Positions 49,700-60,420 of a stretch of 64,000 bases of DNA are shown here, one piece after another. The stretch is taken from NCBI RefSeq assembly GCF_028389875.1, contig NC_084668.1, positions 25,340,993 to 25,404,992 on the forward strand, written 5' to 3'. Each line of letters opens with the position of its first letter. Position 1 is the stretch's first letter. A program made the position numbers and the translations under genes. Source of the stretch: Rhea pennata. Taxonomy: Eukaryota; Chordata; Aves; Rheiformes; Rheidae. The notes under the pieces were generated by a model, which was given only the letters and a program-made list of their open reading frames with translations, did no database searches and had not been told where the DNA came from.

Positions 49700-52600
49700 C
49701 TCTCTGCTGTGGTTAGCCACCTGACTGCAAAAATGCATGGGGGGCAGGGGGAGGGCTGCACTCACCAGCTTGCAGTGAAGTTCCCGACTCACAGGTCTGT
49801 GCCTCCAGTTCTTTCAGGAATCTTCTCTTCAGGAATTCTTCCTTATTGTTATTCCATTCCTTGGGAATAGCAGGTCCAAGGCGTACAGAAGAAACCCAGC
49901 ACGAGGCACACAGAAGATTTTGTGCTCACAGCACTGGCAGTCTCCTGCTGAAGCCTTCTGTAGCACAAGCATCGCTGGACATTGTTTGCCTCCATTATCG
50001 TGTGGTACAGCCGGGTAGGGTACTCGATCCGCTCTTGGCACAGGAAGAGAATCTGTTACGTGCTCTGTACCACCATCTGTCCCTGTCTGCACTCCGCCTA
50101 ACTATCATCTAATCTGTTATTATCTTTGTATGTTCTTGGATGTCTTTCTGAAAGACATCCTAAGGTATCTCTAAAATGATCCTAAGGTGTCTCTAAAAAT
50201 GAATTGTATTGTTCTCCTATATCTAGTTAACATATGCTGGGAAAGAGTCTTTGGTTTGTCAATAGGCACCTATGACCTAGCAATACAGAGGCAAGCTGGG
50301 TCAAACTGGAAAGAAGGCTGTACAGGAAGCAAATGTACAAACACCGAGGGAAGATGTAGCATTACAGGAGATATTGGGAGAATAAAGACTAAAAGAGAAG
50401 TGATATTAGCTAGGGCTAAAAAATATATAAGTATAGCAGCTTGACACTAGTGGGCTGTTTGGATGAGAGCCCATTAAGTTTAGTCCATAAACTGCAGACC
50501 TGCTATAGGATGTAAGGGTACAGCTTAATTCATGCCTCCAGCAGATCTTAATAGCAGAGATAGTATTCACTCTTTGCTGTGCATTGAAAGGCTATGGATT
50601 TGAATTGTAAGAGGATATAGTTGCCTACATGTATCAAAAGCAATGCGGAGACTTCAGGGTAGTTGTATCCTGTCTTTACCATTTTCACAAAGCACATACT
50701 ATGTACTGGGAAATTCAGATGTATAATAAAATTCTTTATTAGTAGTCATGCATTTCCATTAATAGCTACTTTTATAGGACAATTGTACCATTGTGTAGGA
50801 GAATTACGGAGTAAAATAAGAGCATATGAGAATAATATAAATACTATTGAGACCGTGTTAACAGTTCTATCTTATTCTAAGCAGTAGATGTTTCATTCTG
50901 CTTTGACATCTATTTCCATTGAGATCATGGAAAAACCTTGGGAAAAAATAGTGATGGTTTCACATAAATTTTCATGGAAAAAGCAACCAAAATAATTAAA
51001 TTATGCAAAGGGAACCCTAATAACAGAATCAAACACTTAATTCAAATGCTAACAATTGCCATTTAAAGGATGCTTTATCCATTTTAAAAAGCCACATGAT
51101 TATTTGCCAACTTCCATTTGTGAGTAGTTTTTGCAAGGCCTGTTCAAACACTCTTCCCATCCCAAGTAAGCATACTTGGGATCTCCTTGCGCTCCCTGCA
51201 CAGCAGAAAGGAAAAAAAGGGTTTCTTGAGCTCCACTCTGCCTGAAGGCCTGGTCGTGCTTGCAACCACAGCCCTGTTGGGCCAGTTCACCTCGTTCCCT
51301 CCATCCCCCCATCTGCACTGTGATCGCTGTGCACCCAGCTTGCTCCAGCTGCCTTGTCTCAGGGCCACCAAGCAGGGGTGAGGTTTGTGCAGGTCCTGAG
51401 CAGGGACAGCAGAGCAATGTGGTTTTGCATATTGCCACATCTGCAGGCATGAGGGGAAGGCAGGTTTACACAATTACATTGCTTAATTGTCTCTGATGTT
51501 GTATACTTTGATATCCCCTAGGGAATCTTCAGGTACTTGTCTTAAAATTTAATAGACACTAGAAGAAATTGTTCCTTCTCATTAAACTCGGTGGAAGGAC
51601 TTGCAATAGCTGATTTGTTTGTTAAGCCGCCTTGCTATCTGACCTAAGGAGTTTGAGTTAACCACAGATATTAAGTGTTTAATAAGTGACCTTCTTTAAC
51701 TGAAGAAGGTCAAACACATTTTTATTAACTTACCTGATAAATGTCTGTTTTCCAGCTCTAAAGAATTCTCTAATAAGATTCTGCAATAAGTCAAGAACTG
51801 CACAAATGTATTACTGCTGTTTCATCAGCACCTTTTTCATACTTTAAGCAAGTAAATATCAAACTTAAATCAGCCCTCTACATACCCTTGTATTTCCCCT
51901 GATTTCTTGAGATGTTATTTCTCACCTAGAAACTGTCAAGTTCTCAAACTTAGAATCTTCTCAAAAAGATACACATGAATTGTGTTTGTAATATAAAACA
52001 CAAGCAACATTCTCTTCCACGATACAATTTATGATCAATTTATATAGCCTTAAGGAGGTAAAAGAAAGGTTATTAGAATCAATAACATATCTAGGGACAT
52101 AGGCAAGGGAAATACAGAATTAAACATGTTATTATTAGGTCATTTCTTCCTTCTTTAAATTCTGAGGAACTGACACAGATTGGGAAAATTTTACTGCAAA
52201 CAAAGTATTTAAAATGGATTATTTCACAAAATGCCATAATGCAATCTAGTTTCCAGTACCTCCCCAATCATTTGATACACATAAAGATCCTAGCTATATC
52301 CCACGTTGATCTCAGAATCCACACACATTAGAATGCAGGGGAATGTCAGGGCATATTGTTGAACATTCAAGTTTACTACATCCAGCTCCTGCTGCCTCAG
52401 GTCTACATAGAACATTTCTCTAGTGTTTGCAGGGTTTCAAAGCAACATATCTGAGAAGATATATGGAGAGATATATGTAACTATCTAAATGAAAAGAGAA
52501 TCAAAATTGTATGAATTAAAAGCCTCAGAAGGAAACTACCGGTTCTGTTCAGGAGAAATTCATAAATTGGACTGACAGAAGCAATGCTCATTCTCAAAGG

Positions 52601-54790
52601 GGGATTTTCACAGTCGCAACATTTCCTGTCAGATTTCCAAAAGGGAGCATAAAACTGAAATGAAAAATTGAGGTTCTGAAAATAAATATGAGTTATGAGA
52701 GGAAGTCACCAACATAAAATGCAGGTGTGCAGGTGCTGCAACAACCAAGAAAGTGGTCAGGCAAATGATTTCCACAGAATCTCCCACATTATGTTGGGCA
52801 GTTAGATTTCCCCTTAATTGACAGTTCTCAAACAAAAAAGGAAAAGGAGAGAGTCTTGGGGCAACAAAAAAAGGCTTACAAATCACACCTGAGGTCTTTT
52901 GGGTATCTACCATGGAAGCTAAGTGTCTGTACATGTCCAATTATGCTTACTCTCACTGACAAATCCAAAGGATGGCATATGTGGTAATTATGTGTTTAGT
53001 TATATTTAGTTAGTATAGTTATATCAGCAAACAAATACGAAAACTTTTTCCGTTGACAGGCTTTGATGTTGTGCTAAGGCTGAACTGGGCAGGGACACAC
53101 ATCTTTACAACTGAGAGAGTTCTAGGGACCTTGTCTTCCTTTCAGTAATTTGGATGCAGCAAGACTCGGTAGGAACCTGCCAAACAAGTGCATTTATTAA
53201 CATAGCTACTGATATTGTTAACAGTGATAGTTTAACTGGTTTTACTAACAGAAGTAAACAGAGTAGACAGAAATGAAGTGTCTTAGTCTGCAAAGGCTAC
53301 CTTGTATTAGTTGATGCACAGACTCATCCATGCATATAACTAACAATTTAGCAAGTATTATTCCTGCATGCATGAGTGATACACAGAAAATAGTCAAATC
53401 TGAGTGTTATTAATATACACATTAAATTCCACTCTAGAATATCAGTAAAGGGCTTAGTGAAATCACAGCAGTTTCAGAGGGCTAGAAAGTGTTGAATACG
53501 CTGACAAGGATTTGGTACTTGCTTCTCAGTGATCAGCTCTTGCTTATATATAGGCCTGTTGTTTCATGTGGTATGTTCAGACCATTCTGTTGAAAAAAAG
53601 CTGAAATAGTTTCCCAGGTTTCAGTTCCTCTTATCCTGAGTAACCTTTCCAGATACAGGCTGACCCTTAATTATTACTTGAGGTCCAGCAGGCTTCTCCT
53701 TAGCTGTCACCTGAGACCTGGGCCTTTCCTGCCATAGAGTATTGAATCCTGCAAGCTGAGCCTCATACTGCTATAAGCTGGTCAGGGATAGATGGATGTG
53801 ATACTTTACCCTCAGTCTCCACTGACCCTACAGAGATGGCAGAAAGTCTAAGCAGGTCTTGGACAAGTTGATTCCTTTCAGGAAAACTTCTTGGTCCTTT
53901 CAAATATCAAGAAAACTCCCAGAAGATGAATTACTCAGTGGTGAATGGCACATTCATGAATTGGTTTATGCTTCCTGCATTTCTGGTGATAAAATGACTA
54001 ATCCAGAGGTAAGCTCAAAGGTTTTCCCCCTTTTCATTGTTTCATCAGCTCCTTCTGAGCCCATGATTCAGCTGTGGATGTCCCACACCCATTCTGTACT
54101 CAGAGCAGCCCAAACCTCACCTGTTGTGTAGGTGGTGGCTCTTTGTACGGGGGTTGTAGAAACAGAACAGAAAGGTGTGGCCAATCCATTAGTGTCAATC
54201 ACATCTGAAGTGAAGTAGAACTGGAGAAAACAGCATCTAATACATACCTTATTCAGTTGGCATTCACTTCTTTAACCATATTAGTAGTTGCATTACATGA
54301 AGACTCTTGAAAAATAATTCTTTTACTCCATTCATGTCCTCCTCACCCATTATAGAAAACTTGGTTAATTCTTTTGTTCTAAGCTAAAAAGTGAAAAAGT
54401 ATATTTTAATTGCAGTATAGTTATCACAGTTTACAGAGGAACAACAACACACCTTTGGAGATTATTTTATAATAGCTTTTTTATTAGTTTATCTAGTAGA
54501 GAAATGGCCTATTGCCAATTCATGAATTATTTGAGCTCACATTTAGAAAATTAGTAAGCCATTAATTCAGTTTTATTAAAATTATATTTTACTTACAATA
54601 TTGATAATAAAGTCACACTCCAAAGTTAAGACAAAAGCTTACAAAGTCCAGCAAAAATTGAGACCTGTCATATTTAAGCTTGCCCATATTACTCAGTTTA
54701 GCTCCCATGATGATTTTTATTACATCTTCTCCTCCAGGGTAGCATAATTATGCATTTTTCCACATTGCTGTCTCTTAGAGAAGAGAGAGC
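49700..54790. other. Intergenic, middle part, with short unexplained open frames
   Basis: Mostly AT-rich. A block at about 49.75-50.1 kb has more G, C and CpG than its surroundings, with overlapping open frames of 87 and 88 codons on the two strands. It is followed by an 85-codon frame at 50187-50444 that starts with a hydrophobic stretch, then a 74-codon frame at 50663-50887. None matches a family I can name. A perfect 11-bp inverted repeat and a tandem 22-bp duplication lie at 50138-50201. Confidence 0.4.
50138..50201. repeat. Palindrome followed by an imperfect tandem duplication
   Basis: GGATGTCTTTC at 50138-50148 and its exact reverse complement at 50150-50160 are separated by one T. 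Overlapping its end, a 22-bp unit beginning ATCCTAAGGTATCTC (50157-50178) is repeated with small changes at 50179-50201. Confidence 0.85.
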
Positions 54791-54797
54791 AGAAGAA

Positions 54798-55010
54798 TGG
54801 TCATACCACTTCAGACCATGGTCCATCTAAGCATGTATACGGTCTCCAGTGCTGGCCACAAGCAGACAACTTGAAGAGTAAGAACAGATAAAGCACGTAT
54901 ACTTAGTAGTACACATATGATACTTCTCCCTAGTCATCTGCCATCCTTTAACCGTTTTCAGTTCAAGGATTTTCCTAAACTTGTTACAGTCTGTTTACTA
55001 AGCTGATAGA
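54798..55010. repeat. Probable decayed interspersed repeat (amniote type)
   Basis: Contains CAGACCATGGTCCATCTAA, then a CTCCAGTGCTGGCCA-like stretch, a purine-rich AAGAGTAAGAACAG and GATACTTCTCCC, in the order I recall from dispersed repeats of birds and turtles. The family name is uncertain to me. Recognition is from memory, not from a database. Confidence 0.4.
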
Positions 55011-55019
55011 GACCTTTCT

Positions 55020-55400
55020 TCCAAGCTCTTGCTTAGCCCTCTGCCCAGGCACATGACAGGAGCCATCAGGACTCCCCATGCCAGCAAGAGCCCATCATAC
55101 CACCTCCAGCAAGGAAGCAGGACAGGCTAGGGCAACCCCCAGCATCAGGCACCTATGCAGAGCCAGGCTGAGCAGTCAGTCCACAGATCAGGGACCAAAT
55201 CAGCAAGGCCTATGGCCAGGCAGGGGCAGAAGCCAGTGCCCAGCACAACAGCTATAGCATCACTAGGACAGGGACTAATAGCCCTAGGCTGAGCTTAAAT
55301 ACAGCCCCAGGCCCAAGGGCAAGGGTAAGTGAAAGTCTCAGGTGGGACTGTTCAGGGCCCTTAAGGTCTACTAGTGACCCCAGAACCTGGCAGCTTGTCT
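55020..55400. repeat. GC-richer, CpG-poor block, possibly another old repeat
   Basis: About 380 bp of CAG/CCAGG-rich sequence, clearly richer in GC than its flanks and almost lacking CpG. That composition suggests a methylated, decayed repeat. It holds CTTAAATACAGCCCC, a TATA-like element that could belong to a solo LTR, but no LTR ends or target duplication were found. Confidence 0.25.
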
Positions 55401-58400
55401 ATCTGTATAACCTTTTGAGGTGGGTCTTTGTAAGCAAAGATTGGTCTCTTGCACAGAAACAAGACATTGATTAGCTGTATTTTAGCTAATTTTGTTCTCT
55501 ATATGATGAGGGTTCCCGCTGGTTTTAGAACCATACTACCATGTTCCTCCTGCCCACAGGTCAAATTCTACATGCACACACCTGGAAAGTAATTGGGAAT
55601 GTTTTGGAAAATTAAGTCCTCAGATAGTGATAAATGTTCCTGACCAGATACTAGTTAAATTCCACTTTTTACTTGGAACCCATTGTGATTAGGATCAAAT
55701 ACATCAGCTCATTAAGAAATATTGCACCTTAGAAGTAATGGATAAAAAGAAACATTCCAGCAAAATATGAAGTCCACTACAATGAATCTAGTATCTCGTT
55801 GCAAACCTTAAACAATGTGGAAGGATTTAGATAACTGTGACTTAAAATCCCTCCAGCTACATCCAGAACTTGTAAACAATGAGAATGGAAACTCAGTCAA
55901 GAGACCTACATTTGTTCCCTAAAGACTGTTTTTTCACAGGAGCAGATAGTTAAATGCAGTTACACGTGAGTTAATCCAGAAAGTAGTATACAAATTATTC
56001 ACAAGGGGGAACTTAACTCCATAACCAAACTATTAAACTGCTGGAACAGCTATTTATATTGCAGTAATACCAGAAACCTAACCTAAGGCTGAGAGCCCAT
56101 TGTAAGTGCAATTCCTGCTCCAGGACACTTATAGACTATCTTCTAGTCAAAGTACACAAAGGGCATAAAATGAATTGGTAAAAGTGAGAATAAAAGCAAA
56201 ACAAATACTACTAGTGTCAGGCTTTTATGTACTGCTTTTCATCAGTAGGTCTTACGCTAGTTGATTGACATTGTCGCACAGTCCTTAGAGTTTTCATCTT
56301 CAAATGGATCTCTGTAGGGAGAGGGTTTCTATATAGGGAGTTATGACACAAAGAGGCACCGTACTGCATATGAAGTAGGGAACTGAACCAAGGTCTCGCT
56401 GCTCCTACCCTAGATACTAGTCCCTGGAGAACTTTCTGCTGGTTGCTTAGCTAATGGAAAGGCATCGTGGTGAAGTATCATGGGAGAAATAGGTCCTTTA
56501 GGGGGATTTGAAAGAGGAAAAGTTTTATAATTTTTAAAGTTATTTTCTTTCATATACATGACTGAACAAACATAAGGGTGCATGAGAAAGGAATGAATGC
56601 ATAAATCAACATTGATAGGGAAAATATCATTATGAAAGTATTAATAGTCACATAGATATTAGTATTCCACTTCAAGCTTTCCATAAAGCTGATTGGCTCC
56701 ATCAAACTGCAAAAGCTAATCATGAAAATAGGTCCCATGGGACAACAGAGCATGCTTCAACTGTGTGAAGTATTCTACTTCACAGAGAAAATGTTGGAAT
56801 TAACTTGAGTAGGTCACCTTGCCCTGAGCAGAACTGTTTATACTGACATCATTTCTGATAGATGTTATGTTGTCTGTTCTTGAATCTGTCTTATAAGGGT
56901 GATTTCATAGTCTACTACTACAACAGTGTTTCATTTTCACTACCATTAGAAAGCTTTCCTAATACTAAAGTTGTGTCTTGCAGTTTGAGCTTATTACTTC
57001 TTACTAACATACCAGGAGCATGAAGGGCAGATTGATTGCTCCCTTTCACTTCATAGCAGTCTTTTACATATTTGAATACTGTTATAGTCTTCTTAGTTTT
57101 CTTTTGGCTAAAGAGACTCAGTTTGTACAGCCTTTTCTTCATCCTCTGGTGAAAAAAAAATCTTTTCTGTTGTTATTCTTTCTGTTCTCATTTAAATTCT
57201 TTGCAGTTCTCACATCTTTCCTGAGGTGGGAACTCAAGGCTGATGAAAGCATTCCAGGAGTAGTTGAGGCCTCCTCAATATGTAGCTATAAATCCTTTGT
57301 AGCAGACACCATCTGGGGTTGGTATCACATCTGTATCTCCCCTTAAATCCCACTTCTTCCTCTGCATAGTCCAGGAATCTATGTAGAATGACCCTTCCCA
57401 TTACCTAAAGGGTGCCAGTGGTGACAAAGGATGGAGGGATCTGCCATACAATGTTGTATTTACAGTTAAGCTGATGGTGGATTAGGACAAGCTGAACTAT
57501 TGCCCACCAGTCAGCAATCAGGAGAGGCTTCTGCTCCTCAACGTCATAATGACCCCGTTCGGTACAAGGATGGATCATTCTCCCTGAAGATTGTCATCTT
57601 CTGACGGTGCTTCAGGGTGAATCCCAGCTGCTCACACCAAGCCTTATACATGATCAAGATCGTTTGATAGTTCTGTACCTGATGCTGGCTGTCCCAGCTG
57701 CAGAAAGGAATATAGTCCACTAGTCAGTGTTCGTCTCCTTCCCCTAAAACTGCCACTCAAACAAGAGGGGATTTGTCTAAGCAGTGGCTATGGGTTAGGC
57801 TGATGTCTGGAGGTGCCGAAAAAGAAAAAGAAGAAAAATTCTAGGGGGTGTGGGACAATGTGGCTTGCCCCCCAGTCCTATCTAGAATGAAGGAGAGGCC
57901 TGTGGTCCCAAATTCTTCTCCTGCTGGACAATACCTTGTGCTGTCCTATAGCCTACAGGCAACTCTGAGAGTATCTTAAAGGTGAAAGTCTTGCCAGAAT
58001 GACTGCAGCAGCTGCAAGAGGCAGCATGGCTCTGACCCAGGTGTGAAGCAGAGGCTGTTGAGCTGTGTCAGGCTGGGACTTAGAGCATGTTGACATGGTC
58101 ATTGGCTATATGTGAGGCCGACAAGTTGAGGCTGGGTTTGTGACTGCAAGGTCTGTGTTACTCAGTGAACTCCTCAAAACATGTAAAATGAATCTGATCT
58201 GTTCATCCTGAAAGCTCTAAACTTCACCAGAATAGATGCAAAGCAGTGCAAATCACTTACCTGGGACATGTGAGGCGTTCTCCAAGATAATTGCACAACA
58301 CTAGCCTGACTGTGCTAAGTCTGCTGTTATTTGGAATAGGAACCTGACTTGTCCCACAGCAAAAGGTACTGTAAGAAATCTTAACTGTTTCAGAATTCAG

Positions 58401-59900
58401 TCTAGAAACTACACAGATTTTGTCAACAAGAGATCTGTCAATATTTATAAACAAAAAGAGAAGAGTCCTTGAATGAGATCACAAGATATTTATCACTATT
58501 TGAACATTTGGTTACAGTTTTCATAACCATGGTAGTTATGACAGCAATTAGAATAACTTCAACATTATTACTTTTAAACATGAAATATGATGATCTTGCA
58601 TATTTAGGTGATAAATCTTGGCTATGTTTATTATTTGGGCAAATAATTTTACTTGAACTGACATATACCGATAAATAATTTTATAACTAGAAATCTACAG
58701 TAGAATTGATGGTTGAACAGGTATCAGTGTGTTCATAATTCCATAGCCACTACAGATAAATATTACCTATATTAAGGTACAAGTTATCTACATAATTCAA
58801 TAAAAGAACCTGTATAGACTAGCAGAACAATGTTTGTGAAATAGAATTTGTAGCAAGATTACAGGAAATCTCAGAGTAATTTAATTGATTAGTAGCTCTC
58901 TGAAAAACTATATTTTTGGTACTCTTACTATTACTTACTGGTTTTTGACTTCAAAGATTTATTTCTCTTAGAAGCTAATTTTGCTAACAAAAGCAGGCAT
59001 TTTTGAGAATATCTCAGTCTGTAGTTTAGTCAAGAGGAGAGGTATCTAGGTTGACTAGTTAACCAATGTTTGTTTTATGATTTAATCAGTGCATGTCTTG
59101 CAGTCTACCATTCTCTGATTTAAGTACTCTTCCAGTTCCCTCAGCAGCTTGAAAGGAGAGAGGAGTCTGTAGAAAGAGAAGTACGATAGTATGCATTACT
59201 TTCAAATAAAAGTGACTTTGGAAGTGGGGTAGGTTTTTCTTGGGGGAGTGGATAATTAGGATTCAGGAGCCTCTCTTTTAGCAATGTATGGTATATGAAG
59301 AGCCGCTAGCTTATACGATACAGTTAAAGGGACCTAGCTAAGCAGCCCCTCCATCCATCACTCAAGGCCTCATTTTGAGACTGATGTCTCAAACAGTTCT
59401 TGTCAACTCTAATTGTATCTGTAGCTCTTGTAGGATTAGTTCTCAGCTCACCAACCTATTTCTTAAGTATCCCACCTACGTTAATGCCGTTAATTAGCAT
59501 TTCATCATTTACTTGTGCAATCCTCTAACAGCTTATTTGTAATCCCTCGTATTTGTTTGAAGATCAAAATAGATAATAATTATGGGACAATCTGCAGTAA
59601 ACCCCCTTTTCTCCCTTGTTTCTTAATGTGAGCCACAGACTGCTGACCTAGGTGGCTGTTCTAGCAGCCCGTACGTCTGCACGTACAAACAGGCCTGGGC
59701 TTTAAAGCTTTAGCAATGGCTGTGTTCTTTCTGAGCCACAGAAAACGCAATGTGACTTTCTGGCACTTAAACACACTCCGCCCTGGGCAACACACAAGTG
59801 GTTCCAGCAGCCTGGAGCTAGTCAATACAAATTGTCTGGGTCAAACGCTAGGAAGCAGCACTTCAAATCTAGGTCAGGAAACTTCCCTTCGCGTGTTTCT
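55400..59900. other. Intergenic, right part, up to the AGPS CpG island
   Basis: Apart from the coding-like stretch at 57241-57840, this is AT-rich DNA with no gene I can support. Open frames such as 57020-57346 (plus) are Leu/Phe-rich and typical of AT-rich noise. Confidence 0.5.
57241..57840 (-). pseudogene. Possible degraded coding remnant, family unknown
   Basis: On the minus strand two reading frames together give long stop-poor stretches of about 60, 48 and 60 codons, with a frame change near 57555 and isolated stops. The region is nearer 50 percent GC and contains CpG, unlike its AT-rich flanks. Peptides such as MYKAWCEQLGFTLKHRQ and EEQKPLLIADWW look protein-like. I cannot assign a family. 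An old endogenous retroelement or a decayed host gene copy are both possible. Open frames also occur on the plus strand, so a chance effect of base composition remains possible. Confidence 0.25.
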
Positions 59901-60063
59901 CCCTTCTTAAACTCAACGTTTTTTTCACGCTCAGGGCACAGTGGAAAGGGAAGTTTGGCAGATGCCATCAGCCCCTGCCACTTCCTGGACGAGGCGCAGT
60001 CGGGGCCCGGACGCAAGCATTTCCGTGCCCGCCACAGCTTTACAAAGCCGCGCTCCAAAGCGA

Positions 60064-60105
60064 GGGGCCGGGGCCGGGGCCGGGGCCGGGGCCGGGGCCG
60101 GGGCC
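60064..60105 (+). repeat. (GGGGCC)7 hexanucleotide repeat
   Basis: Seven perfect tandem GGGGCC units, preceded by CGA and followed by GCCCC. The unit is the same as in the human C9orf72 expansion, but the locus is unrelated. It lies about 40 bp upstream of the TATA-like box of AGPS, so it should be promoter DNA rather than transcribed sequence if that box sets the start. Confidence 0.97.
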
Positions 60106-60144
60106 GCCCCGGCGCGCGCGGGCACCGGTGCATGCCGGGACGGC

Positions 60145-60151
60145 CTATAAG
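60145..60151 (+). promoter_or_regulatory. TATA-like box of AGPS
   Basis: CTATAAG stands alone in GC-only surroundings and lies 76 bp upstream of the AGPS start codon, a suitable distance for a start site near 60175-60180. Confidence 0.5.
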
Positions 60152-60226
60152 GGCGCGCGCGGGCCGCGCCTTCCGCTCCGCAGACCTTTCACCCGGCAGC
60201 GGTCCGCGGCACAATACGGAAGTGCG

Positions 60227-60420
60227 ATGGCGGCCCCGGCGGAGGAAGCAGCGGGAAGCGGCCCGGGTTCCCCATCCTCCGCCCGGCGGAGGCTGAGCAT
60301 CATCTCCGGGCACCTGCGGGGCTCGCCGTGGGCTCCGGGGCGGGAGGGGCTCTCGGCGAGCCCCTGCAAGGCGCAGGGGGCCCCCGCGGGGCCGGGCTCC
60401 GGCTCCATCCCGAAGAAGCG
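60227..60420 (+). CDS. AGPS: AGPS (alkylglycerone-phosphate synthase), coding exon 1, partial gene
   Basis: AGPS is the peroxisomal FAD enzyme that swaps the acyl chain of acyl-DHAP for a fatty alcohol, making alkyl-DHAP, the first ether-linked intermediate of plasmalogen synthesis. Seen: ATG in a strong context (G at -3, G at +4), then 64 codons plus two bases to the donor GTAGGC. The peptide carries RLSIISGHL (residues 22-30), a good PTS2 import signal (R-L-x5-H-L) aligned with RLRVLSGHL of human AGPS. A conserved Cys-Lys-Ala (47-49) sits where the presequence is cut in mammals. The exon ends GSIPKK plus a split Arg, matching human GTIPKKR. The catalytic exons lie beyond the window. An in-frame ATG at 60128 precedes the TATA-like box and is unlikely to be used. 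Synteny next to NFE2L2 also holds in human. Confidence 0.93.

Larger units (their letters stand above)
30610..49700. other. Intergenic, NFE2L2 to AGPS, left part
   Basis: AT-rich, repeat-poor sequence between the two divergent genes. Open frames are short (at most 122 codons) and none resembles a known protein. Visible structures are an A-rich tract (32752-32790), a (CAA)9 microsatellite (44352-44378) and a locally repeated TTCCAGAATTAA motif near 36255-36315. Non-coding RNA exons or conserved enhancers cannot be excluded by eye. Confidence 0.6.

Noticed and set aside
60128-60226. Upstream in-frame ATG extending AGPS by 33 codons
   Set aside because: It lies before the TATA-like box and so is probably not transcribed. 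The conserved protein begins with the ATG at 60227.
59822-60313. Minus-strand 163-codon frame across the AGPS promoter
   Set aside because: Its Pro-Arg repeats are simply the translation of the GGGGCC array and GC-rich flanks.
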